From the NCBI RefSeq assembly GCF_021462225.1, contig NC_061817.1:9273327-9337326 (forward strand): a stretch of DNA of 64,000 nt. Reading direction: 5' to 3'. The notes beneath the pieces were generated by a model. That model searched no databases and was not told the origin of the DNA. It was given only the letters and a program-made list of their open reading frames with translations. Source of the DNA: Girardinichthys multiradiatus (Eukaryota; Chordata; Actinopteri; Cyprinodontiformes; Goodeidae). The position numbers were made by a program, and so were the translations under genes. Shown piece after piece: positions 29,901-44,900 of the stretch (positions are counted from its first letter, which is position 1; each line of letters begins with the position of its first letter).

Positions 29901-32900
29901 TTGGCTGCAGCTTTAATCAATTTCTATCTTGTGCAATGAAATCTTACTCTCCCATACTTACATGTGAGTGTAATATATACCCTAATCATCTACAAACATT
30001 TGCTTTGGCAAATACTGCAGTCAATTGAGTAATGGGTGTTTAAGACATATCAAGCAGTGGTGCAAATCTATTCATCTATTAATCACCAGAGATGTGAAAA
30101 ACAATATCTGCTGTTTTGTCTGTTTCTTCAAAAGTTAAACTAAATGCCATTGCAATCTTTTTGGTGTTTTTTTATTTCATTTTGTAGCTTTACCTCATCA
30201 GATAACATCATGGACACTTGGCAAGATAAAAACTGGAAAAAAAGGAGAGGAAGCAGTGGATTTTGATTTGAACGTAGGAGGTGATATGAGCAGAAGATAA
30301 ATGATATGACTAAGAGGCAAAATAATGAAACTAGAAGAGAATGAGGGGGCAGAGCTCTAGAAAGGTTTGGTAAGAAAAAAAAGAAAGACTGTTTAAAAAA
30401 AAGAAAGAAGATGGCCGGAGGACATTTGGAAGAAAGAAAGAGGATTGATGTGTGTGTTGCCAGATGCTTTTTAGAAGCTGTCAATCGTCAAAAACAATCC
30501 CCCACAGCCAGTATCACATCCTGAAAACAGGCTGAGTGACATCTTTTTCTATCCATCTTCATTTCTTCTTTATTAACTACTTGCATTGTTATATCCTACC
30601 TTCTCTTTTATTTGCAGAATAGAACTTGTAGTATTTTATCTGTTGCGTTTTTCTTTCTTCACTTATCTTTACCCTATTTTCCAGTCTCAGATTACAAACA
30701 TTTACTCAGTCCCATGTTGACTTTGTCAGCTGTGTGTTTAAGAACCTAAGTGATCCGCTTCTTATCTCCTCTCTGCTCCATCACCTGGTGGAGATAAATG
30801 AGACTGAGTGGGTGAGCAGACACATACGAGACCAATCAAGTCAGTCAATTAGACAACCTGCTGTCTCATCAAGGCTGACTGAGCAGCTGAGGACATGCTA
30901 CTGCTTGTTTGTTGGAAGCAGTCATTTCCTTCTTTAGCTCACTGACTGTTTCAGTAGAGCACAGAGCACAGTAACAACAGCATAATTGCAGAATACTTAC
31001 ATCATCTTAAAATCAAAGGTGGCTGGGTGAATAGCAACAGCTTTTAATGCTGTTTTTATTTAATGAGTATTAGGTTCTACAACATGTTCTAGAAACATGA
31101 TGTAGGAGCTCAGTTAAAGGCTAGTCAGAATTGTGCTAGTAGAGCATGTAAATGTTCTGCAAACTATATACACACAATGTTCACACCATCTCACATTTGC
31201 ATGAGACGGTTGTTTTCATCAGTGATTTGTTGCTTTTTCATTAAAGACCAGTATCTACCTTGCTATGCGTCATTTAATGAACTGAGGCTCATCAAACTAT
31301 CCTTTTTCTCAGAATAGTTTGGTCGGGGGATTTCTCAGAATTGTTGCATGGCCACTGCAGCTGCGGGTTGATCTAGACTTAGTCAGCCACATTTACAAAA
31401 AATCGGAAGTCCTATGCTTTATTTTTTAAATCATTGCTGATTCTAAGGCTCAAGGCTTAGGCTAGGGTGCAACCACAAGTGTCTGTGTAACTAGTGGATG
31501 ATACCTGTTTTGCAAAATAACGTTAACCAACATGCTGATGCTGCATTTGATATGTTGAATGAGCTGGGAATGACATCACACTAGACTCTAGTTAGAGAAA
31601 AAGTGTTTTGACTGAAAGTTGGAAAACACGAGGAAAATCCATCTACCAAATCCAGAGGAAACGTAGCATCATGATGCTATGAAATGGAAGGAAGTGGTTC
31701 CAGACTGCTGTGTGCACTCTGTAATGACACTGTACAGTTTTAATAATCTAAAGGAAATTTATATTTTTGAATTTTGATCATTTTGATGAGATTATTAAAT
31801 AAAAACAAATGTTTGCAACTTCTGAAGACTAAAAATGAGCACACTGCTGTTGAGTTCCAGTTCATTTAAACCAGAGGTTGGCCAATATAATCAACTCAAA
31901 ATTACTTGTGGACCAAAAGATTTCTAAAACAATTTATTAAAATCACAAAATAATTATATTGTAATTTTTTTTTCACCCGATTCACAATAAACTAAGCATG
32001 CATTAATAAATTAGACAAATAATTTAATCCAATTTTATTTGTAGGAAAGCAATGTGTAAATCATTGCTTTCTGACAAATCCTAAAAAGAGTTTTGCATGT
32101 TTGTCTTATTAAAAGAAAGGCATCCAGTTTGCAAATTCTTTTGTATTAACAGCAATGACAACAGGGTTTGCGTCACTTTTCTTTGAAAATTCTTTCTGTA
32201 TTTAGCCAAGATTAGCAAATTCATTAAAAGCAGATCAGGTTGTACCAAAGTCTGTTTTTGAGTAAAAGTTAATAGATATTGTGGTTATTAGAAGACAAAT
32301 ACCTAACATTTATTCGACGATAATTTTAATCTGTCGTTAATATTTTTGTCTGTAACTGAAACAAAAACTCTCTATCTTCATCAACCACCTGTACCGGGGG
32401 CCCAAATTTGTATCTTGAATAGGAGGCAAGAGTCGCATAAAATCAGACCAGGGACCGCAAATGGCCCACGGGTTGCACTTTGGACAGCCCTGATTTAAAT
32501 GTTTTGTATTTATATCTGTTTTGAAATCTCACCTTAAAAACTTCTCAACACCCCAGTAGATTTTTTTCTTTTGTGTTATTTCTTTATATAAGCTATAAGT
32601 TATATTTAAAGGACTGTACACAGTGAACTGGATCCCTGCAGGAACCAGTACGTTTTAAGCAAGGTGCCATTCCTCTCTGGTGCCCCACTTCTGTGTCTGC
32701 TGACTACGGCTTGCTCCTAGCGAAACTAGACTGCTAGATTTCAAATGCTGAACATGTTGTTGTTCTTTTGCAAATTGTATTTGTTTATATTCTTTTATTG
32801 GTACTAGATCAGTTGCAGGACACAAAGACACGTAGAAAACAGTAGCTTTGGAAAATGGTAGCATTAGCACAAATGGCGAAAGCCTCTTGTTTCATAGCGT

Positions 32901-35900
32901 TTCTTGTAGGAGTTTGTGTAAAACCAGGGTCTTGTGTTCCCATTTCTGAGAGCAGGCTTAACTTTTCATTTTTAGTTTTTCCGCCCTAAAAATTACCATC
33001 ATGCTATTTTTTTTCACTTGAGCTCTAAAAGACACTTTTCATTTCTCATGCTGTAAAACCTTTTATGATACTTCACTACTTGAATTGAATTTCTGAAATG
33101 TGAAAAGTGTTTTTGATTGCAATTAACACATTATGAATTTTGATAATTGCAGTCGGAAACAAAATACGTTTTACAGTAATGTACCATTTTTTTTATACAT
33201 TCATGACCTTATAAAATGGATCTACTAAGATCCCAACTAAGGAGCGCTAAATTGCGTGTGTTTAAAAATTTGCAATTAGGATTTTGTGTGTGCTACTGGC
33301 TGTCATCATGAAGAGTTTGGACACATTCAGGCATGAGCATAGATAGACCCCTAAGCACCTGCCCTTTTGCCCTGGATGAGAAAAGGGCCCTCTCTGCTGG
33401 AGCCCAATTGTTTTCTTAATTTATCAACATTTAAAAATAAAAATTACCCTCTCTGCCATCAAAAAGTGTTTTGATATTTGACAGGCATTTATTTCAATGC
33501 CCTGGCCCTCAACAACCCACCAAGCCCCCAACTTGCCCCTCCCTCATCCTGCTCCACTTTGCCATCATGCAGTATGGAGCGCAGGACCAAACGGCTGCAG
33601 CTCCACACTTCTCCAATAACCCACATTAAACGGACTGGTAGACATGTCAATGCGAACCTTTCGTAAATCAGGCCTTAAATGTACAAAGAACATTTCAATC
33701 CTGTAGAGAATCACAATAAGAAACACAAAATGCGATTAGAGAAGTTACACAATGGATGTTTATTTGTTTGGCGCTCAGACCCCAGAGGAAGACATGAATG
33801 CTGATAATGCATGAACTGAGGAACGTTTTAGGATTAGAATTAGAATTGTCTTCCCCTGGATTTGGTCCTGGTGATGGAGAGGAGGCCTGATGGTAATGGA
33901 ACTTAGAATCCGATGGAGGCGATGGGGTGGAGGAGGGTCGAAGCTCGATTGACAGCTGAGAGATCCATGGATGGGAGACTTTAAATGTGGAGCCTTGAAG
34001 GATCATTGGCTGAGGATTATTGCAAACTTGAAGCTGATTGGTTGGCGCGGAGACGCACGGAGAAGCCGTTGGGTGAAGCTATGGGAGGGGTGAGTCTCCC
34101 AGATTAAATTTTCGTCTTTACTCCATTTGAATAAACTAGGAAGCTAAACACAAAAGAATAAACTAATATGAAAAACAACCAGCAATGATGAGCACAGAAG
34201 GAGGAAGGACCTAAAGAACATAACTGGGAGATGATCAAAATACACACAAAAGAAAATCAGAACTCAAACACCTCTAGATTGTGATACCATGCAATCAGTG
34301 CCAACTACTCAAACATTATTTGTAAGCCCTAAACCATGTCTTATGCTTAGCAGTGATAGGGTGTGCTTCAGTACTGACAGATTGAAGCTTTCCTCAGATA
34401 TGCTGCAGGTGAGACATCAATTATATAGTTGGCCTGGCTCTAAAAACCCTGCTGACATTCACATTCTCTTGCAATGCTGAATGCTGTGTTCATCATTCTT
34501 CCTTTATTGCCTTTTCTTTCATTGTAAACTCTGATAATGGCTTTACAGAGACCTTAAAAGCTTCCTCTTTATCTTCTGCTGTGTGTCTTTTTGTGTATGA
34601 GTGTGCATGTTACCTTTTCTCAGAGGTCTCGTTAAAGTATTAGAGCAAAGCGGTGACAGCGAGACTCCAAGGACTATAAAAAAACTGTATATCAGCACTC
34701 AGGGCACAAACACACATGCACACTCCCACAGAGTCCCAACATAAAGAGAAAAAGGCATTTTCTGAAACAGTGAACAGTTATCTGAGTTAAGGTAGGAGGA
34801 GGCTGACAGAAAGTAATCATGAAACAAAAAGATGAGAAGTGCAGGGGTAAATGGAGGCAGTTTAAATTTGTAAACTGACAGAATAATTCAACCTTTGTGT
34901 ATATAAGAATGCCCCATGGATGTCAGTCATTTAAATGAGGGTTATTCCCGATTTCTTTGCAACTCTTTACGATTTTGATAAACACTAAAAGTCATTCACT
35001 TCTCCTGAGTCCGATAAGAAGATGAAATGTAAAACTGTTTAAAGTTGCAGTGCAGCTTCATGAGGATTGGAAACAGAGTTTATCTTAAAGATTTGTCCAA
35101 CAGTAACAGTCTTGTTCCTGTAATCCTGTACTGATAAAAAGGAAAGAAATGGGACTCATCCTGGCTTCAAGCTGTTGCCAGGCAACAAAAAAAAGAAAGC
35201 TAGTAGAAACTGATCCAAAAATGGCATTTCAAAAATATGAAATGCAAACAAATGCAGTGCATGTCACTTATTAAATGCTGCACCTTTACTGACATATAGG
35301 GCTGGAGAAAAGGACAGATCATGATGAAACGAGATTCACTAGCATTTTGTTGCCTGTCTTCCCAGCAAATGCAACAGAGCCAGGGGTGGCAGAAGTGTCT
35401 ATAGTAGGATTTAAGCAAATCCATCTAAGACACTGCTTACATCATGCAGCAAAAGCCACATTTTGTAATGACAATGGCACTGGAAAAAAATATTCTGTTG
35501 TAAGGTTTCTAACAAACATCTTAAAATATGTTTATTAGAAAGAAAAAATAGTCTACAGACAATTCAAAACGTTTCTGATGTGATTTGTTTCAGGTTTAAG
35601 TCACTTAATCTGCATTGTTAAAGGTTTTAATGACATTGTCATTTTTTGATCAGATCACACCTGGGTCTGAGAATATTTTGTATTTATTTAATTGGTATCG
35701 TCTGCACCACCATCATGCGGAGTCCCTCATGGCTCTTCATTTGGCCTTCTGCTATTTTCATTTTAATTACATTTTTAGGGAGTGCCATTTTAAACTGAAA
35801 CGCAAATGATGCAATTATTAATATTATTTTTTTTTTGCTTTCAAAAGGAATGATGACAACTCACTACAAATGCTAAATGCTACAAATTGAAAAACAACAA

Positions 35901-38900
35901 GAAAGCCCACTTAAGTCAGAATTCTGACTGAGAAAGTCGGAGCTCACAAGAACCCCTGAATTCAATGTCCTATGGCTGTATTGATTGTATTGAAGGCTGG
36001 CAATGTTAATTACTTATTAGTACTTCTGACATTGTGTATCTCTTTAAAGCAGTAGCACACATAAAGATAATTCTTAAAATGTTCCTTTTCTGTTCATTCA
36101 CATAAAATGGTGAGTTCCTGAAATGTTTTTCTCTGTACTTCCCTTTTGATTATTATCTGAAGAAAGATAAATATGGTTTAACTGCTTATCTATTTGGCTC
36201 TTTCAGCATATTGGCTCCATATTGCACCTGGTTTGCTTCATGTTTAAATTGTAAGTAGCTGTCAAAATATCCTCTGATTACCACATATGTCAGCTCAAGT
36301 ACCATCATGCCTGGCTCAGGAAACATTTTGTATTCATCTAATTGGTATTAGATCCTCCTCTACTCACCTGTCATGTAGGGTCATGCAGTGACCAAGTGAT
36401 ACTTGGTCCTCCACTATTTTCTCAGTATCTGCAGCATGATACTTCGATTTTTGTGATTTTTATAAAAAGGAAGGAACTTTTCAATAGAACTAGTTCTCTT
36501 TCTAGTGAAAAAAACAATAAGATCCTGCTTATACCGGATGTCTGGGATAGCCAGAGCAAGCCGAGGAACCCCAAGTTTTGGAACCCAGTGTGGTTGCCCC
36601 AGATAATGAATGTAGTAAAGGTAGCTGATATAAAGTATTTGTTACCAGTTCTGACATTTTGCTTCTATTTAAATCAGTGGCACACATAATGCTGTAAAAT
36701 ATATAATATATTCATGAAAATGTTCCTTTTTCTGATATGACTAAAACTGAAAGACAAACATTACTGGCTTGTATTGCTAATAGTAGTCAACATCACAACA
36801 AGATGTAAATAAACTGGTTTGTCTTCTCTTATTGCCAATAATTACCTGCGAAAATATGGAGGACAGAGAAGGAGAAGTCAGTTTGAATAATTCATCCATA
36901 ACCTGGATGTTGATGATTGTTTCTTTGACTTCTAATCTGTTATCGGTTAGATGAACCTCTTCATATTCTGTGTTCCTGTATGTGCTTTGTGTCAGTGTGT
37001 TTGAGTGCATGTAAATTTTCTGCTCTCCTGTGAGCAGTGCTTCCTTTCTGCAACTTCCCCTGAAGCTGAACAGATTGCTGTATTGGTTTTCCCTAAATGT
37101 ATTGGTTTAGCTGCAAACATTAGCAGATAGATACAGTAGATAGATGTTGTGAAATCTATCTTAGAAATGGTGCTAAAATTGCAGTTTGGTTCTATGTTTT
37201 GTAATAATGTGTGTTAAAAGCGAATATAGTTACATAATAATTTTTTTTATAACTTTGTCAGCAGCTAGAGGCTCAATAAACTATACTCTGGGGTACAACC
37301 TTCAATTTAATAGTGTTTATGTCTTAATTTGTATAAAATAGTTGGGGTTACAATTAAAATTAAAGTTCCATGTGTTTCATCGTGTTATTACAAGAACCCA
37401 TCATAATCCTTCAGTTACTATTAAATCCCAAATTATGGCTGAAACAGATGGAGGGCCACGGTAACGCTCATTGTTTCAAGCAGTAAAGAAAGGTTTTGTT
37501 CTCCATGTCGTTTTTATGTGGCAACAGTGTAAGTGACCAGTGTCTGGTTTAAAGTAGGATAAATGTAATATAATTTTATATTTTTCAACTGTTTTTTTAT
37601 ACTGAGCCCAGTTAAAAGACACAGCTTCATTTGCATTTTGCAAAGTTTGGGAGAAATTTTCTCTCACACGTGTGCTTTAATGTTCCTTCAGCCATCAGTA
37701 TTAAATCACACATAGGAACTGGAGACTCTGCCTTTCAAAATGAGCAGTAATTGATTCGATAGGTCAGAAGCTTGGAGTTCAAAGAGGTGCTTTTAGATGC
37801 TGGGAAGGATTTTTTTTTAACCACACTTACTGGTTTGATACATGCAGTGTGTGTAAATGTGTGCACTTGCATGCCGAAGCAGGGGAGGAGAGGTGAGTTT
37901 GATATGTAAATACAGCTCAGTGAATAATTTATGAAGTCATGTGCCATCCATATCCAATTTAGAAGGTGGGATTATGTGTCTCTCTGTGGATTAGAGAGAT
38001 GTATTTTGTGTTAAGTGTAAAAGTGTAAGTGAAATACCTGTAGTCTCTATTTTGGTTTTCTGAATGGAGAGAAAGATCTCTATCAATCAGATTTTTGTGG
38101 ATTTGTGGTACTAATCATTCTCTTATAATGTAATAAAATGAAAGCATTTGACCATGTATTTTGCCTAAATATCATTATAACTGCACTTAAAGAGAGAAAT
38201 TAAAAAGGAGCAGCACTGTCTGGAAGTGGTTTTGCTGCTTCGTACCAACCAACTGGGATTTCTTTGAATCACCAGATCACCAGTTAGTTCAACTGGTCAC
38301 AGACCCATCAGTCCGAGTAGGTACATTTCATTTGGGGTTATTTCTTCTGCCACAATTAACACCTGAAGTCTTTAATGATCCAACATTTTCAGAAACAGCA
38401 ACCAAGTTACAAGTTCAAGTCCAAATAAATGCTGCTTGATTTACAGTCCACACACACTGACTTCAGTTAATTAATATCTTTAGAATCCTAATAATTGGTA
38501 AAGAATACGAATAGATAGTTTCTAGAGAGATAACCAGTAGATAGTGCTGTTGTCTCGTGGCAAAAGGAATTAATTTTGGCTGAGGTCTTTCTGTGCTTTC
38601 TGTGAGGTGTGTGTTTTTCTTTCTCTAGTTCCTCCTCTCAGACTAGAAATCACCACTAGGTTACTTGAGTACTAGTACTAGTACTAGTTTACTTTTTTTG
38701 CTAACCCATTCCTGGGTCAAATTTAGACTGATCCAAGTCAGCTGACTTAGCATGACAGGATTGGGTTATAGGTTTGAGCCATAATCCTGGGTTAGGTTTT
38801 AATCCAACACATGCATTGCATTGACTAGTAGCCTTAACATTAGACATTAACGAGTTTGAAAAATACAACATTGTCTGACATGTTGCCTCCTTGTAATAAT

Positions 38901-41900
38901 TGAATGCCCAATTCTATGCTCAAAATGAATGTTGAACATACAGTTGTGAAGAAATTAAGACACCCTATGACAGCCTGTGGGTTTTTCTTGGAAATATGGA
39001 TATTTAATATCAATTTGAACAATACAGGGAAATTTGTGTAATATAATTAAACAATAAAGACAATTTACATTTTTCTGTAAATGTGACATCTGGTGAGTAA
39101 TAAATTAAGACACCCCTATATTTACTCCCATCTGAAATTGCTAAAAATCTACATACATTTTGTACCTGATTAGAACATTGTAACTCAGCATTTTGAAGGA
39201 ATTTGGCCCTGTTTAAACCTCTGATGTTTAGTCTGGTGTGTTTCTGACTGTTGAAGTGAGAGTGGACACCAAGCTGAGATCCAAAGAGCTGTCTTAAAGC
39301 AGTTTATGAGTCTGGTAAGGGAATAAAAGTGGTTTTAATAGAAAATAGTCTACAAGTGGAGAACATTTGAAACAACTACCAACATGCTCAGGTCTGCCCG
39401 TCCAAGCACGATCACCCTAAAAGCAGACCACAAAATGCTAAAAGAAGTCTTCAAAAATCCTGAAATGTAATGTAATATTCTCTCGAAAACATAGCTAGCC
39501 ATTGACCCAATGGGTCAAAGAAATACCCAGCAGTTTTTAGCGTGTGTCTTGTATGTCTCTTTGTTGGACTGGCAGCTTTTGCCTAGTAACTAGAGAAATA
39601 AGCTCAAGCTGCAACTCTGAACAGGATTATTTATAGAAACAAAAAGCAGATCGTTCTCAGGATATCAAATACACAAAAAATGCATAAAATATTGAATTAA
39701 TGTTTAATAAATTTACATAATTTTTTCCTGGACAAAGACAAAACTAAGAAGACTTCAAAATAATCATTAGAATTTTGCAACTACCCTAACGATTGCTAAC
39801 TATTCATTATTCATTATTACATTTAACTAGATTGCTAGGTTCTCCGGTTTCCTCCCACAGTCCAAAAACATGCCTGTTAGGTTAATTGGTAACTCTAAAT
39901 TGCCCTTAGGTGTATGAATGAGTGTGTGCATGGTTGTTTGTGTGTTGCCCTGTGATGGACTGGCGACCTGTCCAGGGTGTACCCCGCCTCTCGCCCATAG
40001 ACTGCTGGAGATAGGCACCAGCTTCCCCGCAACCCACTATGGAATGAATAAGCGGTAGAAAATGACTGACTAAAAGATCAATAAAGAAAAAAATTAACTA
40101 TAATTCAGAAAGATAAAAAGATTAAGAAATTGTACAATTCTTTCTAAGCAATCCTGAAAACATGCAGGCACTCAGGTACAAAGAAGTTCATGTTGCTGCA
40201 AGGGCTGCCTCATTGGTGCCGGGTGAAGGCAGCTGTTTGGGTCTGAATGGTTTTTATTGCTGTTAGGTAACAGACACACAAGCACAGAGGAGCTCATGGG
40301 AACATTTGTGTCCTCCCCAAGTCATCAAATTACCTCGCTACACATCTCTTAGGTGATTCATACAGTGTCATCTCATTATGAGCAGTAAAACAGAACCAGA
40401 GGATGTTAAAGAGGGCTGTTAGAGTGCAGTAAAACATCACATTGTCTCCTGTTCTCCAGATAATTAGGAGTTCTTCACATGCAGCTGGAATCTCTAATGA
40501 ACTATGATGTATGCAGCTTAAACTAACGTTGCACTGTTTTGGTTAAAATAATTATCTCAGCCCAATTACATTTTTACAGAAACAGAATTCACCCAGCTCA
40601 TCATAGTACTGTTATAATACTGGTGTTATCTGCTCAGATCTCTAATCATGAACCTCTTCAGGCCCGCAGGTGCAGATAGGAGTTAGATGTTGAAATAAAA
40701 TTGCAGCTTGCAGAGCCCATCATCGGATGTCTGCGAGTATCAGTACCGGATCAAATTCCCAGTTGAAATCTAATCCATCATGGCTGCAAATGGCTTGAAT
40801 AAAGTAATGCGTTATACTGACAGTGAGTCATCTTTCATGTGCTGCCTGAGAACTGAGCCTCTTTAATGCAGCAGAAGTGCATCCCTGTGATGGGGTCTTG
40901 TGGTAAATATTTATTCAATTTCCAGATGTCCTAAAAAAAGACTCAGCTGGATGTTTTCATTATTGCCTTTTTAATATTCTGACCACCATCAGAATTTGAT
41001 AACATTGTCCTACACTGATGTGATTTTGGTTCAATGAGACTACATTACTCACATTACACAGAGTGAAGTTTCCTAACTTTAGTAACTGTTTTAGTAACAT
41101 TTTATCGCTACTTTTTGCTGATTGTGCTTCCAAGGAGTCAGACTTTGTCATAATGGTTTAAAATGGTCCTGTTCAAGGATTCTCCAGGCTTTCGGAGGGT
41201 CTCTTAAATGTTTTCTTTGAATTTTAGCTGCTTTTTACTTAAAACACAAAGATTCAAGATTTCTGCACATTGCTCTAAATCCTGCTAATGCTAGATCTAC
41301 ATAGTAGAAGCATAAAGACGAATGCAACAAAGCATTCAGCCTAGACTCCCATGCAGAGCTGGTCTGGGGTTGTATCAGGCCCTAGGCACAATTTTATTAG
41401 AGGTCTTACTTGCTGTAAAGCCCACCAGCCAAGACAACACCAGTGATCTCCCCATTTATATTCTCCATGTTTGAATTTTGTTTTTTGCATTTTTGGCATT
41501 CTGTATTTCACACCACTTTGCAATTTTGCATCAACTAGTAAATAATAAATTAATTTGACTATATGAGAGAATGTGTTTAGTATTAGTCACTTTACAATAT
41601 GTATGGAATACTCATACGTTTTCTAAATGTTCTCAATAATTTACTTGAATAACCCTAAATTACAATGTATGTAAAGGTGTTTTTCAATAAATAAGCTTTA
41701 AATTCTGACTATTTTATTCATTTGATTCAAGCTATGAAGATCTCCTTCAAGTATGTGTAGAACTTGTGCATTGGCAACATCTGCTTTGAGAATTCAATCC
41801 TACTGGGACCTGCAGGCCAGCAGTGGCCCCAAAGCAGTCCTAAGGTTTGCTTATACCTTGGGCTTGCCCTTGTATTGTAAATACAGTTATTTTTTGTGCG

Positions 41901-44900
41901 TTTCAGAAACCTCTGTTCTACTCCAAGTATCACATAAATGAAAGGAAACACATTTTTATCTATAGGAATTCCATTTTTTAAATATACGTTCATGTCTATA
42001 CGATGCACAATGTGAAATACTGCAATGTACAAAAAAAAAAAAAATCTTAAAATGTCTTTTCCCATCATCTTCATAGGTCTGCTGGCTGACAAGACTAATT
42101 TGGCTATAGAGGAGGAAGATGATGACAGGAACCTGAACTACAATCCTCCGGCTCAGAAGTCGCTGCAGGAGATTCAGGAAATGGACAAAGATGATGAAAG
42201 CTTGGTGAAGTACAAGCAGACCCTGCTGGGGCCAGAGGCAATGAGTGCAGGTTAGTGAGTGCCTTTACTTACCTGTTGTTTACTCTGGTGTCTGGCTTTT
42301 CTGCAGAGTTCATAAATATTTTCCCTCACTACAGGGTAATTACTCTGTGCATAACTCACATGCACAGAATGCAACAATAGACTTGCTCTCCTCAGCATCT
42401 CTAACCCAGGAGCCAGGCTGAGATAGCTGATATAGCTCTGATTCCTTGATGGCTGTAACTCAACACCACCTCCTCCACAGCATAGCAGCTCTATAGTCAA
42501 TCATGTTCACTGTAAATCAGAGAATGGAAAAGCAAAGACTGAAGGAGATATAAAGCTTTAAATCTTGGCTTGTTCTGTCTTTGTAGCAACATTAGAGACA
42601 CGCTGTGAACACACTCTAATTTAAACTGTGATTTTTTAACATGAAAGCAAGTAGAGCTTTTAAATTATTGTTGATAAAATTAAAAATAAAAGCATTATTT
42701 TCATTCCTTTAACTGTGCCATCATCTTAAAGTGTTACATAGTCTATTGTACCTCTCTTGAAAATGAGTAAATAAATCTTTTGTCTCAACCAGACCCCTCT
42801 GAGCCTAACGTCAGAGTGACCAGACTGATCCTGTTGTGTGACGATACTTCTGAACCAATCGCCATGGATCTCACAGGTACCCCATTCCTCCTCACTTTCA
42901 GCTCCTTGGGTCTAATTGTTATGGCTTACTGATCAAACCCAAAAGTCAGGCTGATTGACAAACCACGCTCACAAATGGCAAGGCAGATTTCCCTTGTACT
43001 TCACATTGGCACATTACAACCACACTCTTCAATATATTTTATAGCAATTTTATGAGATAGAAAATGTTATGTGGTCTTCAAAAGCTTTGTGTGCATTTGC
43101 ATTTTCCCCTTCCCAATTACAGCTGCAAGTCTTTAGGGGTTAAATGGTGACATTTTTTTATTTTTATTAATTTATTTCTGACATATTGTTCTAGCTGGAA
43201 GGTAATCATCTGCCCCATCTTCAAGTCCTTTGCAAATAGGTTTTCCTTTATGATGCTACCACCACCATGCTTTCCCATGGGAATGGTTCATTTAGCGTTA
43301 TTTAGTATTTATTTGTTTTCTGCTACATGTAGTATTTTTATATATTAACAATAATTAGGATCTTTATTGTCCACATATGTGGAAGTTTGCCTTTGGTGTC
43401 ACATGGTGGTAAAAACATAAAAAACACAAAAAATGACACAAAACACAACAAGGTCACAAACAAACAATGACCAAAGCTGAAGTGTTTTTCGCAAAAAATG
43501 ATCCCCTCATATGATGACAGTCGGTTTAATATTTAGAATTTTTATTTGCAAATTGGAATCAGAAGGTACCAATTAATATAAATACAAAATTTCAGCTTCT
43601 TTTCAAAACATTCTATGTCCCCATATGGGGACACTGAAGGACATAAAGACATGATTGGCTGAACATTTATAAAACCAGTTAGCTTCAGACTGCAACAGTG
43701 GAGCATAAAACAAAAGAGTAAAACTGTTGTATTTTAGGCAAAAAGCATGGCTACCCAAAGGTATAAACAGCAGAAAACCTCAGCAAAAAGCAGTCTGCCC
43801 TTCCAGAACAGTCCTACTGGCTTTTGAGAAACAGGTGGGTGTATCCGGCCCTATCATGGGTTTTCAAACATTTCAGTGAAAAACATCTTTAGACCAAACT
43901 ATCTGTCAATTCAGAACAGTCCTCCTGGCCTTTGAGAAACTTTTAAAAGTGCAAAGAGGCGTGGACCTTTGGCCCTAAATGTGGCTTCATAACAATTAAA
44001 GTACAAAACATCAGCAACAACAGTCTGTCCTTCCAGACTTACTGACTTTGGAGAAATTTTCAAAAGTGCAAACAGGTGGGTATATCAGACCCTATACAAG
44101 GCTTTTCAAACATTACAGAGTAAAACATCTTTACAGAAAATGATCTTCCCTTCCAGAGCAGCCCTACCGGGCTTTGTGAAATTCTGCAAAGCAGTTGCAT
44201 TGATTCTGCAAGCAGAGGAACACATTGCACTTATTACACTGCACACAGGATTTCCTAGGGCAGCCCGCCATCTCTGGGGGATGAGCAGCAGAACATGTGT
44301 GGGCAGAGACATGTGGGACCGGGTTGATCCGAGATCCTTTCCTTGACTGTTGAGAGTGTGCGTTCTCTCCCTCTGCATCTGTGACGTGAGCATCTTTGTT
44401 TAAAAAATGTCATGCTTGTTGAGGAATACCTGAGCCACTACCATGCAACACTCGAGAAACATCATAATAGCTTTTCTTGGAGTACCATTTTCCTGATCAT
44501 CTTGGTGATACAGCAGCCAGCTGTTGACAAGAGCAAGATCTGTGAAGTGCATCAGAACAGCAATTGTCCACTTGGTGCGGACACTCATTCTGTAGTAGCT
44601 TATCATCCTGTCTGACAGGTCAACCCAACCCATTTTGGTGTTGTACTCTCGCACAATGCTTGGCCGTGTAACAGTCACATATGTTTTGTCCTTTGACCGT
44701 CGCTGGCAGGTGTCTTTAGGCTGTTCTACATGCACAGAAGAAAGCATAACAATTGACTTATTGTCATTCCACTTGACTACACAAAGCTGCACATCTGCCC
44801 TTGAGACTGTTGCTGAAGCAGGTTTCAGGTTGGGTCACTTTGCAGCTTCAGCATTGCTTTGGGGACCCAGTTCTTCATCACTGTCCCGGTCAGGTACACC

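Noticed and set aside
33695..34006. 103-codon frame on the - strand
   Set aside because: Ser/Pro-rich translation without a domain, in a repeat-like GC-rich patch. Not supported as a gene.
36342..36689. 115-codon frame on the + strand
   Set aside because: It falls inside the diverged duplication. The first unit has no corresponding open frame, so coding constraint is unlikely.
43792..44190. Considered as a CRISPR-like or satellite array
   Set aside because: Unit length varies from 107 to 122 bp with heavy divergence and no spacer pattern, next to a transposase gene in a vertebrate genome.
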